From Leptospira ognonensis (GTDB taxonomy: Bacteria > Spirochaetota > Leptospiria > Leptospirales > Leptospiraceae), in NCBI RefSeq assembly GCF_004770745.1, contig NZ_RQGD01000046.1:186001-250000 (forward strand): 64,000 bases of DNA, written 5' to 3'. Position numbers and translations under genes: made by a program. The notes beneath the pieces were generated by a model. It saw nothing but the letters and a program-made list of their open reading frames with translations, had not been told where the DNA came from and did no database searches. Shown piece after piece: positions 10,025 to 19,628 of this stretch (position 1 is its first letter; the number at the start of each line of letters is the position of its first letter).

Positions 10025-11836
10025 TTAATTTTCTAAATTCACTCGGATACTAGTGACGTTTTTTAAAGAAGTACCAGCGGGTGGATCTTGGGTTGAAACA
10101 AAACCACTTCCAGTAATTTGATAAGGTAGATTCAATTTCTTTAATACAGAAATACTTTCGCTGGCACTTAGTCCGATGAGGCTAGGAACACTCTCGTTTG
10201 AAATTTTGAAACTTTTATCTTTCTGTATTTTTAAAGTATAACTTTGTGGTTTTTCACTTTTTTCAACGATGGGAATGATGCTCTCAACGACATCGCGAAA
10301 TACAGGCGCGGCGATGCCACCACCTGTATGCGCTTCTCCACCCGGTTCATCGAATAAAATCAGACCTACGTATTTAGGACGTTCTGCGGGAAAAAAACCT
10401 AGAAAGGAAGCAGTAAATAGTCCCTCTTGGTATCCTTTCCCGTTTTTTGATTTTTGAGCTGTACCGGTTTTACCTGCAATAAAATAGTTTTCAAGGTATG
10501 CTTTTTTACCGGTTCCAGACTTAACTGCCTTACTCATAGCCTCCAAAATTTTTGTGGCTGCGCCTTGTTTGATTCCCAGAGCTTCGCCTTTTGGTTTAAA
10601 TTCATGCACTAGCTCTCCATATGAATTTGTTATATGAGAGACGGCAGTTGGTTCAAATAGTACGCCTCCATTCACAACGGCTGCTGCCGCGGTTATCAAT
10701 TGGATGGGAGTTACGGAGATTCCCTGTCCTATCGGCAAAAAGTAGGGCGTACTCTTATTCCATTTAGATAAAGGTGTCAAATACCCTCTGGCTTCATGTA
10801 AGGAAAAATTGGTGCGCTTACCAAAATTAAACTGATCTAAATATTTATAAAACTTGGCATCCGATATTTTTTGTGTCGCTTTTATGATACCAACATTGCA
10901 TGAAACTTGTAAGATTTCTTCCAAATCGACGGGACCATGTTGGTCAGTACAACGTATAATCGTTTTACCGACTTCAATATAACCAGGGCAATAAAATTTC
11001 TCATGTGGTAAAATCGCGCCTTCATTTAACAACATAAGTGCGATAAAAATTTTCATCGTGGAACCAGGTTCGTATACATGACGAATTGCCCAATTAGTGT
11101 GAGAATCTAAAGAATACTCTTGGAAATGATTTGGATCAAATGTCGGAAAAGAAGCCATTGCTAATATTTTTCCTGTATCAACATCCATGATGATACCTAT
11201 CCCATGTTTGGAAGATGTATCCTGAAATGCTTTTCCTAAGGATTTTTCTAATCGATATTGAATCAGGCTATCGATTGCTAGGTGAAGGTTGTTTCCTTTT
11301 TGCGATTCTGCATCAGCAGTTGATAATAATTCCAAATTGAAGAGCGTTTCCAGCCCGGAAAGAGCTTTGTCATCATCGTATCCTGTGAAGCCAAGAAGTC
11401 CTGCAGCAAGGGAACCTTGCGGATAGATTCGCTTGAATTCCTTTTCAACTCGAACTCCAGGTAGAGCCAAGGCTTTGATTTGATTTGCTTTTTTAATTTC
11501 AATTTCACGTTTCAATAAGAAATAATTTTGTTTTTCTCGTATCGTGTTCGCTAATTTTTCAGCACTCATGCCGAGGATCGGGGCTAATTCTTGAGATGTT
11601 AATTCAATATCATAGATGTTTTGAGGCTCTATTCCCACGGTCCCGGATTCTTGAGACAATGCCAGTTCAATGCCACGTCGATCGTAAATGGTGCCTCGTT
11701 GGACTAACTTTGTGGTTTTGAAATTAACGATACTCTCATTGAAATATGTTAAGTAGATAACTCTGAAGATTAAGATTCCAAAAAGAGCACAAAGGAAGGT
11801 GAAAATGTATTTAAGTCTTTTTTTACTATCGTTCAT
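10025..11836 (-). CDS. ftsI: Peptidoglycan D,D-transpeptidase FtsI / class B penicillin-binding protein with PASTA domain
   Basis: Cross-links septal peptidoglycan during division; target of beta-lactams. It is a membrane-anchored protein with an N-terminal span (FTFLCALFGILIFRVIYLTYF), a dimerisation domain, and a transpeptidase domain with SxxK at Ser259 (EPGSTMK), SxN as SCN (312-314) and KTG at 456-458 (AGKTGTAQKS). A single C-terminal PASTA-like domain starts near residue 545 (VPSLIGLSASESISVLKKL). It lies 3 bases after lepB and abuts the MAF gene. Outside a division and cell-wall cluster, a specialised class B PBP cannot be excluded, but the FtsI assignment fits best. Confidence 0.9.
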   Translation of the reverse strand: MNDSKKRLKYIFTFLCALFGILIFRVIYLTYFNESIVNFKTTKLVQRGTIYDRRGIELALSQESGTVGIEPQNIYDIELTSQELAPILGMSAEKLANTIREKQNYFLLKREIEIKKANQIKALALPGVRVEKEFKRIYPQGSLAAGLLGFTGYDDDKALSGLETLFNLELLSTADAESQKGNNLHLAIDSLIQYRLEKSLGKAFQDTSSKHGIGIIMDVDTGKILAMASFPTFDPNHFQEYSLDSHTNWAIRHVYEPGSTMKIFIALMLLNEGAILPHEKFYCPGYIEVGKTIIRCTDQHGPVDLEEILQVSCNVGIIKATQKISDAKFYKYLDQFNFGKRTNFSLHEARGYLTPLSKWNKSTPYFLPIGQGISVTPIQLITAAAAVVNGGVLFEPTAVSHITNSYGELVHEFKPKGEALGIKQGAATKILEAMSKAVKSGTGKKAYLENYFIAGKTGTAQKSKNGKGYQEGLFTASFLGFFPAERPKYVGLILFDEPGGEAHTGGGIAAPVFRDVVESIIPIVEKSEKPQSYTLKIQKDKSFKISNESVPSLIGLSASESISVLKKLNLPYQITGSGFVSTQDPPAGTSLKNVTSIRVNLEN

Positions 11837-11839
11837 CGA

Positions 11840-12439
11840 TTAAAAATAAAAGAATACTTTACCCTTAATTTTTTCAACAGGAACGAGTCCAAAAGATCTT
11901 GAATCCGTAGAATATTCTCGATTGTCTCCAAGTAACAAGAAATATCCAGGAGGGATTCTTCCTTGCATGCCCATCGCAAGGAATGGTGAATTCTTTAAAT
12001 TCAAAAATAAAGAATTATTTGGTTCAATGGTGATACTTCCTACGGGGGTATAATTTTCGATAAGCATCTGGGAATCAATGAGCACTCTCCCAGCTTCGAT
12101 GGAGTAAAATTCATTGGGGAGTCCGATGACACGTTTAACGACAAGTTCACCAGCTTGGTCGTGAAATAAAACCAAATCCAGCTTTTGAATGTTTGGTTCC
12201 GTATATAGCCATTCTGTTCCAAAAAGTTTGGCCGAGAGTGCGAATCCTCCTTTCCAAACAAATACAATGGATCCATTGGATAGGGTCGGATACATGGAAT
12301 TTCCCTGAATGGAATAAATTTGAAATAAAAAGATGCGTACAAAGAGAAGGAATGCTAGGAAAATAGAGAAGTAGAGGGTGCGTCTGGAATATTTTTTGAG
12401 TCGAGTTTTCCAGTTTTTTTGTTCTCTTTCTTCAGTCAT
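11840..12439 (-). CDS. lepB: Signal peptidase I
   Basis: Cleaves Sec and Tat signal peptides at the periplasmic face. The 199-residue protein has one N-terminal membrane segment (TLYFSIFLAFLLFVRIFLFQ), the catalytic serine box QGNSMYPTL, the catalytic lysine box VVKRVIGLP, and the C-terminal box LLGDNREYSTDSRSFG. It is the first gene of a three-gene minus-strand unit with ftsI and the MAF-type gene. The 95-bp gap upstream separates it from divergent thrC and must hold both promoters. Confidence 0.95.
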   Translation of the reverse strand: MTEEREQKNWKTRLKKYSRRTLYFSIFLAFLLFVRIFLFQIYSIQGNSMYPTLSNGSIVFVWKGGFALSAKLFGTEWLYTEPNIQKLDLVLFHDQAGELVVKRVIGLPNEFYSIEAGRVLIDSQMLIENYTPVGSITIEPNNSLFLNLKNSPFLAMGMQGRIPPGYFLLLGDNREYSTDSRSFGLVPVEKIKGKVFFYF

Positions 12440-12534
12440 AAACCAACCGTAAAATAAAAATCATTCGTGATTTTTCCCTATCTCTCTAGAATGGAAAAGG
12501 AAGTTAACTTAAACCAGATCGGAAGAGATATTCA

Positions 12535-13887
12535 ATGTCACTTACAAAAAATGAATTCGACGCGCACTTTCGCTGCACTTTAGACTCCTGCGGCAAAACT
12601 TATCCACTCAGTGATGTCATCTATACTTGTGAGGATGACGGAGAGTTACTAACTGTCGAACACGATTTAGAGAAATTAAGAAAAATCTCGGCTAAGGAAT
12701 GGATGGATCGATTTGATTTGCGGTTTCGATCTCAGACGTTTCCGTTCCAATCGGGCGTATGGGGCAAAAAAGAATGGGTCCTGCCTAATATTGAAAATGA
12801 GAATATAGTGACTTCAGGTGAGGGTGGGACGCACCTTTACAATGCTGAGAGATGGGCGAAAGATTTAGGACTGGATGGCCTTTATATCAAGCAGTGCGGT
12901 ATCTCTCATACAGGCTCGTTTAAAGACTTGGGGATGACTGTTCTTGTCAGCCAAGTAAAACAAATGATTGCGGATGGCGTCCCGATCAAAGCTGTCGCCT
13001 GTGCATCAACGGGTGATACCTCCGCGGCTCTAGCTTCTTATGCCGCAAAAGCAGGCATCCCCGCGCTCATATTTTTGCCAGCTAACAAAGTTTCCACGGC
13101 TCAGCTCATTCAGCCTGTTTCCAACGGAGCGAAAGTTTTAGCTCTTGATACCGACTTTGATGGATGTATGGCGATTGTAAAAGAAGTAACAAAAGAGAAA
13201 TCCATTTACCTTGCCAATTCTATGAATTCACTTAGAATTGAAGGACAGAAAACAATCTCAGTTGAAATCACCCAACAACTGGGATGGGAAGTCCCAGACT
13301 GGGTAGTCATTCCTGGTGGAAACTTAGGAAATGTTTCGGCACTCGGCATGGGATTTGAGATGATGAAGGAATTAGGACTGATCAATAAATTGCCTCGCAT
13401 TTTACTTGCTCAAGCAAAAAATGCCAGTCCCCTCTATGAATCGTATAAGAGCGGTTTCACGAAATTCGAGTCAGTCGTTGCGCAAAAAACATTGGCCTCT
13501 GCCATTCAGATCGGTGATCCAGTTTCCGTCAAAAAGGCTATCCGAGTATTAAAGAAATTTGATGGAGTTGTAGAAGTTGCGACAGAAGAGGAATTGGCGG
13601 ACGCGGCAGCAAGAGGGGACAGGTATGGCCTTTACAACGACCCTCATACGGGAGTCGCTCTTGCCGCTCTCCTAAAAAGCATCGAAAAGGGAACCATTCA
13701 TAGAAAGCAGAAAGTCGTGGTGATCTCCACTGCCAATGGACTAAAGTTTACCGAATTTAAGGTGAACTACCATGAAGGAAAGATTATGGGGACAAATGCC
13801 AGCCTACACAATGGAATCATTTCTTGCCCAGCAAACATCGATGCCGTATTAAAAGTATTAGGGAATGAACTAAGCACTCATAAATAA
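12535..13887 (+). CDS. thrC: Threonine synthase
   Basis: PLP enzyme that converts O-phosphohomoserine to threonine. The 450-residue protein carries the PLP lysine in HTGSFKDLGM, the substrate motif CASTGDTSAALASYAAKAG and the phosphate-binding loop PGGNLGN. The N-terminus has a Cys-bearing rubredoxin-like segment (FRCTLDSCGKTYPLSDVIYTC), common in this clade of threonine synthases. The ATG at 12535 follows GGAAGAGAT, an acceptable ribosome-binding site. Confidence 0.95.
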   Translation: MSLTKNEFDAHFRCTLDSCGKTYPLSDVIYTCEDDGELLTVEHDLEKLRKISAKEWMDRFDLRFRSQTFPFQSGVWGKKEWVLPNIENENIVTSGEGGTHLYNAERWAKDLGLDGLYIKQCGISHTGSFKDLGMTVLVSQVKQMIADGVPIKAVACASTGDTSAALASYAAKAGIPALIFLPANKVSTAQLIQPVSNGAKVLALDTDFDGCMAIVKEVTKEKSIYLANSMNSLRIEGQKTISVEITQQLGWEVPDWVVIPGGNLGNVSALGMGFEMMKELGLINKLPRILLAQAKNASPLYESYKSGFTKFESVVAQKTLASAIQIGDPVSVKKAIRVLKKFDGVVEVATEEELADAAARGDRYGLYNDPHTGVALAALLKSIEKGTIHRKQKVVVISTANGLKFTEFKVNYHEGKIMGTNASLHNGIISCPANIDAVLKVLGNELSTHK

Positions 13888-13943
13888 GTAGACAAAAGTA
13901 ATTGCTTGTGGCATTTTCCATACGTTGATTTAAAATTTATAAG

Positions 13944-14648
13944 ATGGAAACCACACTCGAATCAAGTTTTTGCCTTGCGGTGGACCAAGCGGTCAAGGAA
14001 GGGAAAAAAATTTCCATGATCACACACGTATTAGGTGATACTGGCGAGGAAAAGCTTAAATACATTTTATCGACAATCTTGCGGAAGGTCGATCGACTCG
14101 ATCTCATGGAATTGCTTTACACTTCCGCAAAAGAATTGATTGTCAATTCGACGAAAGCCGCTATCAAAAGAATCATTTTCGAAGATATGAAGTTTGATAT
14201 TCGAAATCTAGGCGATTACGAACAAGGCATGAAACTGTTCAAGACAAACCTAAATGATCGAAAATTTCCTTCTTACAAAAAGAAGATGAAAGAGCACGGC
14301 TTTAACGTGAAAATCTCATGTACATACAAGAATGATAAATTTGATTTAGAAATTAGAAATAATTTTCCTCTCATTCCTATTGAAGCGGAACGAATCAAAG
14401 AGAAATTTTTACATGCAAAAAAATATGACAATCTCTTTGAGTTTTTTATGGAGCATGGCGATAATACAGAAGGTGCTGGAATGGGGATCACAATGGTTGA
14501 AATCCTCCTCTCTCAATCTGGTTTTGATCGACGCCTTTTTTCCATTTATTCTTCGGAGAAACGAAACGAAACGATCGCACGAGTAGAGGTGCCTTTGAAG
14601 CAGATTTCAGTTGCAAAATCTACCTATGAACAGTTATTCTTAGATTAA
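13944..14648 (+). CDS. Histidine-kinase-like ATPase domain protein, no DHp domain
   Basis: A 234-residue soluble protein that I read as a divergent GHKL ATPase. A possible N-box is ELIVNSTKAAIKR (near residue 63), and the glycine-rich G2-like box is EGAGMGITMVEILL (near 180). No histidine phosphorylation box, sensor or membrane segment is seen, so it is not a conventional kinase; anti-sigma-like or regulatory ATP binding is possible. Its TAA overlaps the ATG of the next gene by one base (TAATG), which predicts tight co-translation with the tail-anchored protein downstream. The function remains open. Confidence 0.65.
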   Translation: METTLESSFCLAVDQAVKEGKKISMITHVLGDTGEEKLKYILSTILRKVDRLDLMELLYTSAKELIVNSTKAAIKRIIFEDMKFDIRNLGDYEQGMKLFKTNLNDRKFPSYKKKMKEHGFNVKISCTYKNDKFDLEIRNNFPLIPIEAERIKEKFLHAKKYDNLFEFFMEHGDNTEGAGMGITMVEILLSQSGFDRRLFSIYSSEKRNETIARVEVPLKQISVAKSTYEQLFLD

Positions 14649-15790
14649 TGTCAGAAATCCTATCAAAATCAGATTTACTCAAACGCCAAGCAGAGCTTCT
14701 CGGACTCACTATGGATGCAGTGTTCACTGATGAACAGGCAAAGGAAGTTCTCCAAGGAAAGATCACAGACGCATATCTCGTGAAAATGAAACTGGAGATC
14801 GACAATAAGACAGGCATTATTTTAATACTCACTTCTTCCATACGTAAGCATATTATGGAAATCTATTGTGTCATTGGGAGTTCACCCATTTTTCGTCGCA
14901 TTCGAACTTTTGCCGACTATGTCCAAATTTCCACTGACCTAGCTGACATAGGCAAGACCGAGGGAATGGATGCTGGCGTCTCAGATATGGTAGGTCGCAT
15001 TGTTTACAGATTATTCACCAAAGAAAAGTTAGATGAGTTTCTGCCAATGTGGGAAAAAAAAGATCCTTCCAGACTCGCTGAACTTTTAGAACCAGCGATA
15101 ATGGCGGGAGCGAAAGCTGGAAAAGCAAAGATTCAGGCGGAAATTGATAAAATTTCGAGTGCCAAGTTCCGTTTTGAAAATCCCATGAAGGGAACCATCC
15201 AACCCATACCTAAACCTGTTGAGGAAACAGTTTTGGCACCCGATTTGAGCCATTCTTCTAAACCTCAAAATAACGAGCCGACTGCGATGGATCGCCAAAT
15301 CCAACAGCTCAAAGAAGGTTATGCGAAAGAAGTCACAATGAAGACTGTAATTTCTCCCATTAGCGGGGTTGAGTTCGATAATCTCGTGGTTGGTCAAGAA
15401 ATTTTGTTTCGCGTTCCTACGGAAACGGAAGAAGGCAGAGCGAACGCAAGCCTGTTGGGTCTAGTAGGAGAGGATGGAAAAATCTCGAAAGAGCCAATCA
15501 TTGGCAAATTCAGAGGCATAGCGGGTTCGAAAAATGAATATCATATTTTCGCCGAGGGTCCCAACCAGTATTTGTTTCACTCCATTGAAGAAAGCCCTGT
15601 CAAAGTTGCTGTTCCGAAACCAGTGGCAAACACTTCAGCAGCTAGTCTTGATAAAGCAGGCGCCGCAGCCGCAGCGAAAAAGAGAACAGCTGAGGTGCAG
15701 AAAAGCAACGGAAATCTCTATTCGTTGATTGGTGTTTTGGTTGCCTTGGTTCTCATCGCATTCTTGATTTTTATTATGACTGCGTTTTAG
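14648..15790 (+). CDS. Tail-anchored membrane protein of unknown function, 380 aa
   Basis: No recognised family. The first 200 residues are soluble and helical (AELLEPAIMAGAKAGKAKIQ), a middle beta-rich segment (GQEILFRVPTETEEGRANA) resembles a small binding domain, an Ala/Lys-rich linker follows (AGAAAAAKKRTAEVQ), and the extreme C-terminus is one hydrophobic span (LIGVLVALVLIAFLIFIM). That makes most of the protein cytoplasmic with a C-terminal anchor. It is co-translated with the HATPase-like gene, so the two likely act together at the inner membrane. The 3' end overlaps convergent leuS by 4 bases. Confidence 0.75.
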   Translation: MSEILSKSDLLKRQAELLGLTMDAVFTDEQAKEVLQGKITDAYLVKMKLEIDNKTGIILILTSSIRKHIMEIYCVIGSSPIFRRIRTFADYVQISTDLADIGKTEGMDAGVSDMVGRIVYRLFTKEKLDEFLPMWEKKDPSRLAELLEPAIMAGAKAGKAKIQAEIDKISSAKFRFENPMKGTIQPIPKPVEETVLAPDLSHSSKPQNNEPTAMDRQIQQLKEGYAKEVTMKTVISPISGVEFDNLVVGQEILFRVPTETEEGRANASLLGLVGEDGKISKEPIIGKFRGIAGSKNEYHIFAEGPNQYLFHSIEESPVKVAVPKPVANTSAASLDKAGAAAAAKKRTAEVQKSNGNLYSLIGVLVALVLIAFLIFIMTAF

Positions 15791-18390
15791 CCAGCGACGA
15801 CAATGTTGACCAGTTTCCCTGGCACATAGATTTCTTTTTTAATTTCCTTCCCCGCAAGAAAAGGTTTCACTTTCTCCAATAGTTTAGCACTAGAGATTGC
15901 GTCCGTTTGGTTGACATCGCGTGGTGCTTGGAATTCCCCTCTCATCTTTCCGTTTACCTGAACGACAATGGTGATATTGGCATCAATTAAGTACTTTTCG
16001 TCCCATTTAGGATAGGGTTCGAAAGAGAGAGTGGTTGTATGGCCGAGTTTCTGCCAGATTTCTTCCGCCAAATGCGGTGCAAACGGAGATAAAGCCAATA
16101 CGAAAGGCTCCAAAATCGCCTTTGGTTTGTTTGGCGATCCTGTCATTTCATTCACAAAGATCATCATTTGCGACACAGCGGTATTAAAAGAAAAATGATC
16201 TATGTCCTCTTTTACTTTTTTTAGAGTACGATGGAGGATTTTTAATTCTGCTTCTGTAGGTTCCACATCCTGCACATGAAAGGTTTCTTCTGAGCCTGAA
16301 TGGAAAAGTCTCCACACACGGTTTAAAAATCGGAAGACACCCTCGACTCCATTTTTACTCCATGGTTTAGTCATTTCAAAAGGTCCCATGAACATTTCGA
16401 ATAAGCGCAATGTGTCGGCTCCATATTCGATCACGACATCATCTGGATTTACAACGTTTCCTCGCGACTTTGACATTTTACTTTTGTCTTCGCCGAGAAT
16501 GAGGCCTTGGTGCACCAATTTTTGAAACGGTTCGGGTGTAGACACATGTCCTAGGTCAAAAAGAATTTTATGCCAGAATCTGGAATACAAAAGATGCAAA
16601 ACAGCATGTTCGGCGCCACCAACATAAATCTCCACTGGCATCCAAAGTTTTTCTAGTTCTGGATCGATCAACTGCTTCGTGTTTGTTGGGTCGATGTATC
16701 TTAAATAATACCAACAAGAACCTGCCCATTGTGGCATAGTGTTTGTTTCTCGACTTGCTATTTCACCGGTTTCTGGATCTTTGTAAACGAGCCATTCTTT
16801 TGCATTTGCGAGAGGAGATTCGCCAGTACCAGATGGCTTAAATTCTTTTAGATCAGGAAGAAGGAGAGGAAGCTCCGACTCGGAAAGAGCTTTTGGAGTT
16901 CCGTCCGCAAAATGAACCAGAGGGATGGGTTCACCCCAATACCTTTGTCTGGCGAAGAGCCAATCTCTAAGTTTAAATTGGATTTTCTTTTTGCCTTGCT
17001 GATGCGTGGTAACGAATTCAGTCATGGCATGGAAGGCTTGCTTGTAAGTCATGCCATCGAGGGTCAATTCAGGCGCTTTTGAATTGATACAGATTGAGTC
17101 TTTGGAGTCAAAAGCCTTTCCTTCTTCCGATTTCCCTTCAATGACAGGAATGATGGGAAGAGCAAACTTAACGGCAAATTCATAATCTCTCTGGTCATGG
17201 GCTGGGACTGCCATGATCGCACCCGTTCCATATCCGTACAAAACGTAATCAGATATATATACCGGTATTTTTTGATTCTTGTCGATGGGATGTAGCGCAT
17301 AGGCACCAGTAAACACACCGGATTTATCCTTATTGAGTTCTGTCCTTTCTAAATCGCTTTTTAAAGAACATTCTTTTTGGTAGGCAGCAACCTGGGTTTG
17401 GAGAGAAGGAATGGTAATCTCGGAAACCAGAGGATGCTCAGGTGCAAGTACAAGATACGTGGCACCAAAAATAGTATCAGGTCTCGTCGTATAAACGACA
17501 ATACCCTTCTGGGATTGTTCCAGAGGAAATTCGATTTCTAGACCTTCAGATTTGCCGATCCAATTTCTTTGCATTTCCAGAGTGGAAATCGGCCATTCAC
17601 AAAGCGATAAATCCTCGAGAAGGCGTTCCGCATAAGCGGTAATGCGCATCATATACTGACGCATCGGACGTCTTTCTACGGAGTAACCCTTAGACACCCA
17701 TTCTTCCACCTCTTCATTGGCGAGAACTGTGCCCAAGGCTTCACACCAATTGACTGGAATTTTAGCTTCGTAAACCAACCGAAAATGCGATAGGATATCT
17801 TCTTTCTCTTTTCGTGATTTCCCTTTCCAGTCTTGGGCAGAGAATGAGACTCCCTTTGGAAGCTCAAAACCTTCGAACTGACTTGATCCCTGTACCTCGA
17901 ATTGGCTGATCAGTTTCGCAATTGGTTCTGCTTTCCTTGCAACTCTGTCAAAATAAGAATGATAAATTTGTAAGAAAATCCACTGCGTCCACTTGTAATA
18001 TTCTGGATCCGTCGTAGAGATTTCACGAGACCAATCATAAGATAGACCGAGCATTTTGATTTGCTTTCGGAAATTATCTATGTTGTTTTTGGTGGTTTCC
18101 TTTGGATGTATGCCCGTAGTCATGGCGTAACGTTCCGCGGGAAGTCCAAATGCATCCCAACCCATGGGATGTAGGACCTCAAATCCTTCCATCCGTTTCA
18201 ATCGGGAAAGGATGTCTGTTGCTGTATAGCCTTCAGGATGTCCCACATGCAATCCTGCACCACTTGGGTAAGGAAACATGTCTAAGCAGTAGTATTTTGG
18301 TTTAGTGGATTTGCTGTTCGTACGGAAAGTATTATGTTCGTTCCAATACGCCTGCCACTTTGGTTCAATATCTTGGAATGGATAACTCAT
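15787..18390 (-). CDS. leuS: Leucyl-tRNA synthetase
   Basis: Charges tRNA-Leu. At 867 residues it has the normal bacterial length. The HIGH motif reads HVGH (SGAGLHVGHPEGYTATDIL), the editing domain follows (VVYTTRPDTIFGATYL), and KMSKS is exact (DKSKMSKSRGNVVNPDDV). The C-terminal domain ends near KEIYVPGKLVNIVVAG. It lies 28 bases after a small zinc-ribbon gene on the same strand and is probably co-transcribed with it. Confidence 0.97.
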   Translation of the reverse strand: MSYPFQDIEPKWQAYWNEHNTFRTNSKSTKPKYYCLDMFPYPSGAGLHVGHPEGYTATDILSRLKRMEGFEVLHPMGWDAFGLPAERYAMTTGIHPKETTKNNIDNFRKQIKMLGLSYDWSREISTTDPEYYKWTQWIFLQIYHSYFDRVARKAEPIAKLISQFEVQGSSQFEGFELPKGVSFSAQDWKGKSRKEKEDILSHFRLVYEAKIPVNWCEALGTVLANEEVEEWVSKGYSVERRPMRQYMMRITAYAERLLEDLSLCEWPISTLEMQRNWIGKSEGLEIEFPLEQSQKGIVVYTTRPDTIFGATYLVLAPEHPLVSEITIPSLQTQVAAYQKECSLKSDLERTELNKDKSGVFTGAYALHPIDKNQKIPVYISDYVLYGYGTGAIMAVPAHDQRDYEFAVKFALPIIPVIEGKSEEGKAFDSKDSICINSKAPELTLDGMTYKQAFHAMTEFVTTHQQGKKKIQFKLRDWLFARQRYWGEPIPLVHFADGTPKALSESELPLLLPDLKEFKPSGTGESPLANAKEWLVYKDPETGEIASRETNTMPQWAGSCWYYLRYIDPTNTKQLIDPELEKLWMPVEIYVGGAEHAVLHLLYSRFWHKILFDLGHVSTPEPFQKLVHQGLILGEDKSKMSKSRGNVVNPDDVVIEYGADTLRLFEMFMGPFEMTKPWSKNGVEGVFRFLNRVWRLFHSGSEETFHVQDVEPTEAELKILHRTLKKVKEDIDHFSFNTAVSQMMIFVNEMTGSPNKPKAILEPFVLALSPFAPHLAEEIWQKLGHTTTLSFEPYPKWDEKYLIDANITIVVQVNGKMRGEFQAPRDVNQTDAISSAKLLEKVKPFLAGKEIKKEIYVPGKLVNIVVAG

Positions 18391-18418
18391 CGACTAACAT
18401 GAAAAAAATGCACTTTAT

Positions 18419-18598
18419 TCACTTTCTCACGGAATCGATGATTTTTACAAGCTTTTTGAAACTCTTCGCTAGACATTCTTTACAAATATCTTTCTGGAAT
18501 AAGATGGCAGTCTTGCCACACTCCGCACATGGTCTAGGCTCAATAATTTTAGCATCAGGCTCGGTTGCCATTTCGTTCTCTGTATCGCATTCAAGCAT
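18419..18598 (-). CDS. Small zinc-ribbon-like protein, 59 aa
   Basis: The ATG at 18598 opens a 59-codon frame ending in TGA at 18419-18421. The translation contains two CxxC knuckles, PCAECGKTAILFQ and DICKECLAKSFKKL, as in a treble-clef or zinc-ribbon protein. An AGGTA-type ribosome site lies about 10 bases upstream. It sits 28 bases before leuS on the same strand. I do not recognise a named family. The paired knuckles and the in-frame coding character argue for a real gene; the start could also be the internal ATG (MATEPDAK). Confidence 0.65.
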   Translation of the reverse strand: MLECDTENEMATEPDAKIIEPRPCAECGKTAILFQKDICKECLAKSFKKLVKIIDSVRK

Positions 18599-18923
18599 TC
18601 TATTCTTACCTAATCAGTTCACGCTTATCAACATAGGTGTTCATAACTGAACGGAAAATCACTATGGTGAAGTTACTGTTTATTCTAGAGTGCCTTTGTG
18701 GTCAAAAAAAATTAGGGATAGTGTAAAGAAAGATGCATGTTTTTTTTATGAGAATTTTTTTAAAAGTGTGCAATAGACTTGGAACAAAAAATCAATTGCA
18801 AAAAAAAATAAAAAAATCCACCGGAATGAGTTAATTTGTGTTATATGCTAAAAAATTAATTAAATGCCCATCTTTTGTCATTTTATCTATGTTATACGGT
18901 ATGTTTCATGGGGGAATTGCCTA
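18599..18923. other. Intergenic region, 325 bp, AT-rich
   Basis: This divergent gap separates the zinc-ribbon/leuS unit from the ABC exporter operon. It holds long A and T runs and no open frame I can support. Two promoters in opposite directions must lie here. A TTGTCA near 18875 followed by TATACG is a possible but badly spaced promoter for the exporter, so I do not call it. No riboswitch-like or hairpin structure stood out. Confidence 0.5.
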
Positions 18924-19628
18924 ATGCTCGAGTTTATCAACGTTTCCAAACAATTTGAATCGCAACCAGATCCTATTCATGTGCTTAAAAACATTTCATT
19001 TAGCATAGGAAATGGTGAATTTGTGGCGATTATGGGACCTTCAGGTTCTGGAAAATCAACACTTTTGGGTATCGCAGCCGGTCTTGATCGACCCGACAGC
19101 GGAGTCGTATCTTTGGACGGGATCGATATCACGAAAGAAAATGAATCTACTTTGGCAACGATGAGATTAAATAAGATCGGTTTTATCTTTCAGAACTTTC
19201 AGTTGTTACCTGGAATGAATGCAATTGAGAATATTGGAATACCCTTATACTTAAAATCGGGATTTTCCGAGAAAGAAATTAATGATAAGGCATTAGGGTT
19301 ATTAAAATCGATTTCCATGGACCATCGTGCAAATCATTTTCCAAAACAACTTTCTGGTGGTGAGGAGCAACGGATTGCTATCGCTAGAGCATTTATCAAT
19401 GATCCGAAAATAATTTTTGCGGATGAGCCGACAGCCAATCTTGATTCTAAAAATAGTAACGTTGTCCTTGACTTATTACTTGAACGAAATAAGAAATTGA
19501 AGACCACGCTCGTCATCGTGACACATGATCCACAGGTAGCCAAACTAGCGGATCGTATTTTAACGATGAGGGATGGCGAAATACTAACACCGAAGCAAAC
19601 TCCTGCGAAAAAGAAGAAAAGAAAATGA
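18924..19628 (+). CDS. ABC transporter ATP-binding protein, LolD/YbbA type
   Basis: ATPase of a MacB/LolD-class exporter. It shows Walker A GPSGSGKSTLLG, the Q-loop region FIFQNFQLLPGMNA, signature LSGGEEQRIAIARAF, Walker B IIFADEPTANLD and the switch His in VIVTHDPQVA. I placed the start at ATG 18924 because GGGGGA lies about 8 bases upstream and MLEFINVSKQF matches the usual N-terminus; an in-frame ATG at 18864 has no ribosome site. The stop overlaps the permease start by 4 bases (ATGA). The C-terminus is Lys-rich (KKKKRK). Confidence 0.92.
   Translation: MLEFINVSKQFESQPDPIHVLKNISFSIGNGEFVAIMGPSGSGKSTLLGIAAGLDRPDSGVVSLDGIDITKENESTLATMRLNKIGFIFQNFQLLPGMNAIENIGIPLYLKSGFSEKEINDKALGLLKSISMDHRANHFPKQLSGGEEQRIAIARAFINDPKIIFADEPTANLDSKNSNVVLDLLLERNKKLKTTLVIVTHDPQVAKLADRILTMRDGEILTPKQTPAKKKKRK

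Noticed and set aside
18360..18650. A 96-codon plus-strand frame across the leuS start
   Set aside because: It overlaps the leuS start and the zinc-ribbon gene on the other strand, has no domain or ribosome site and an odd composition.
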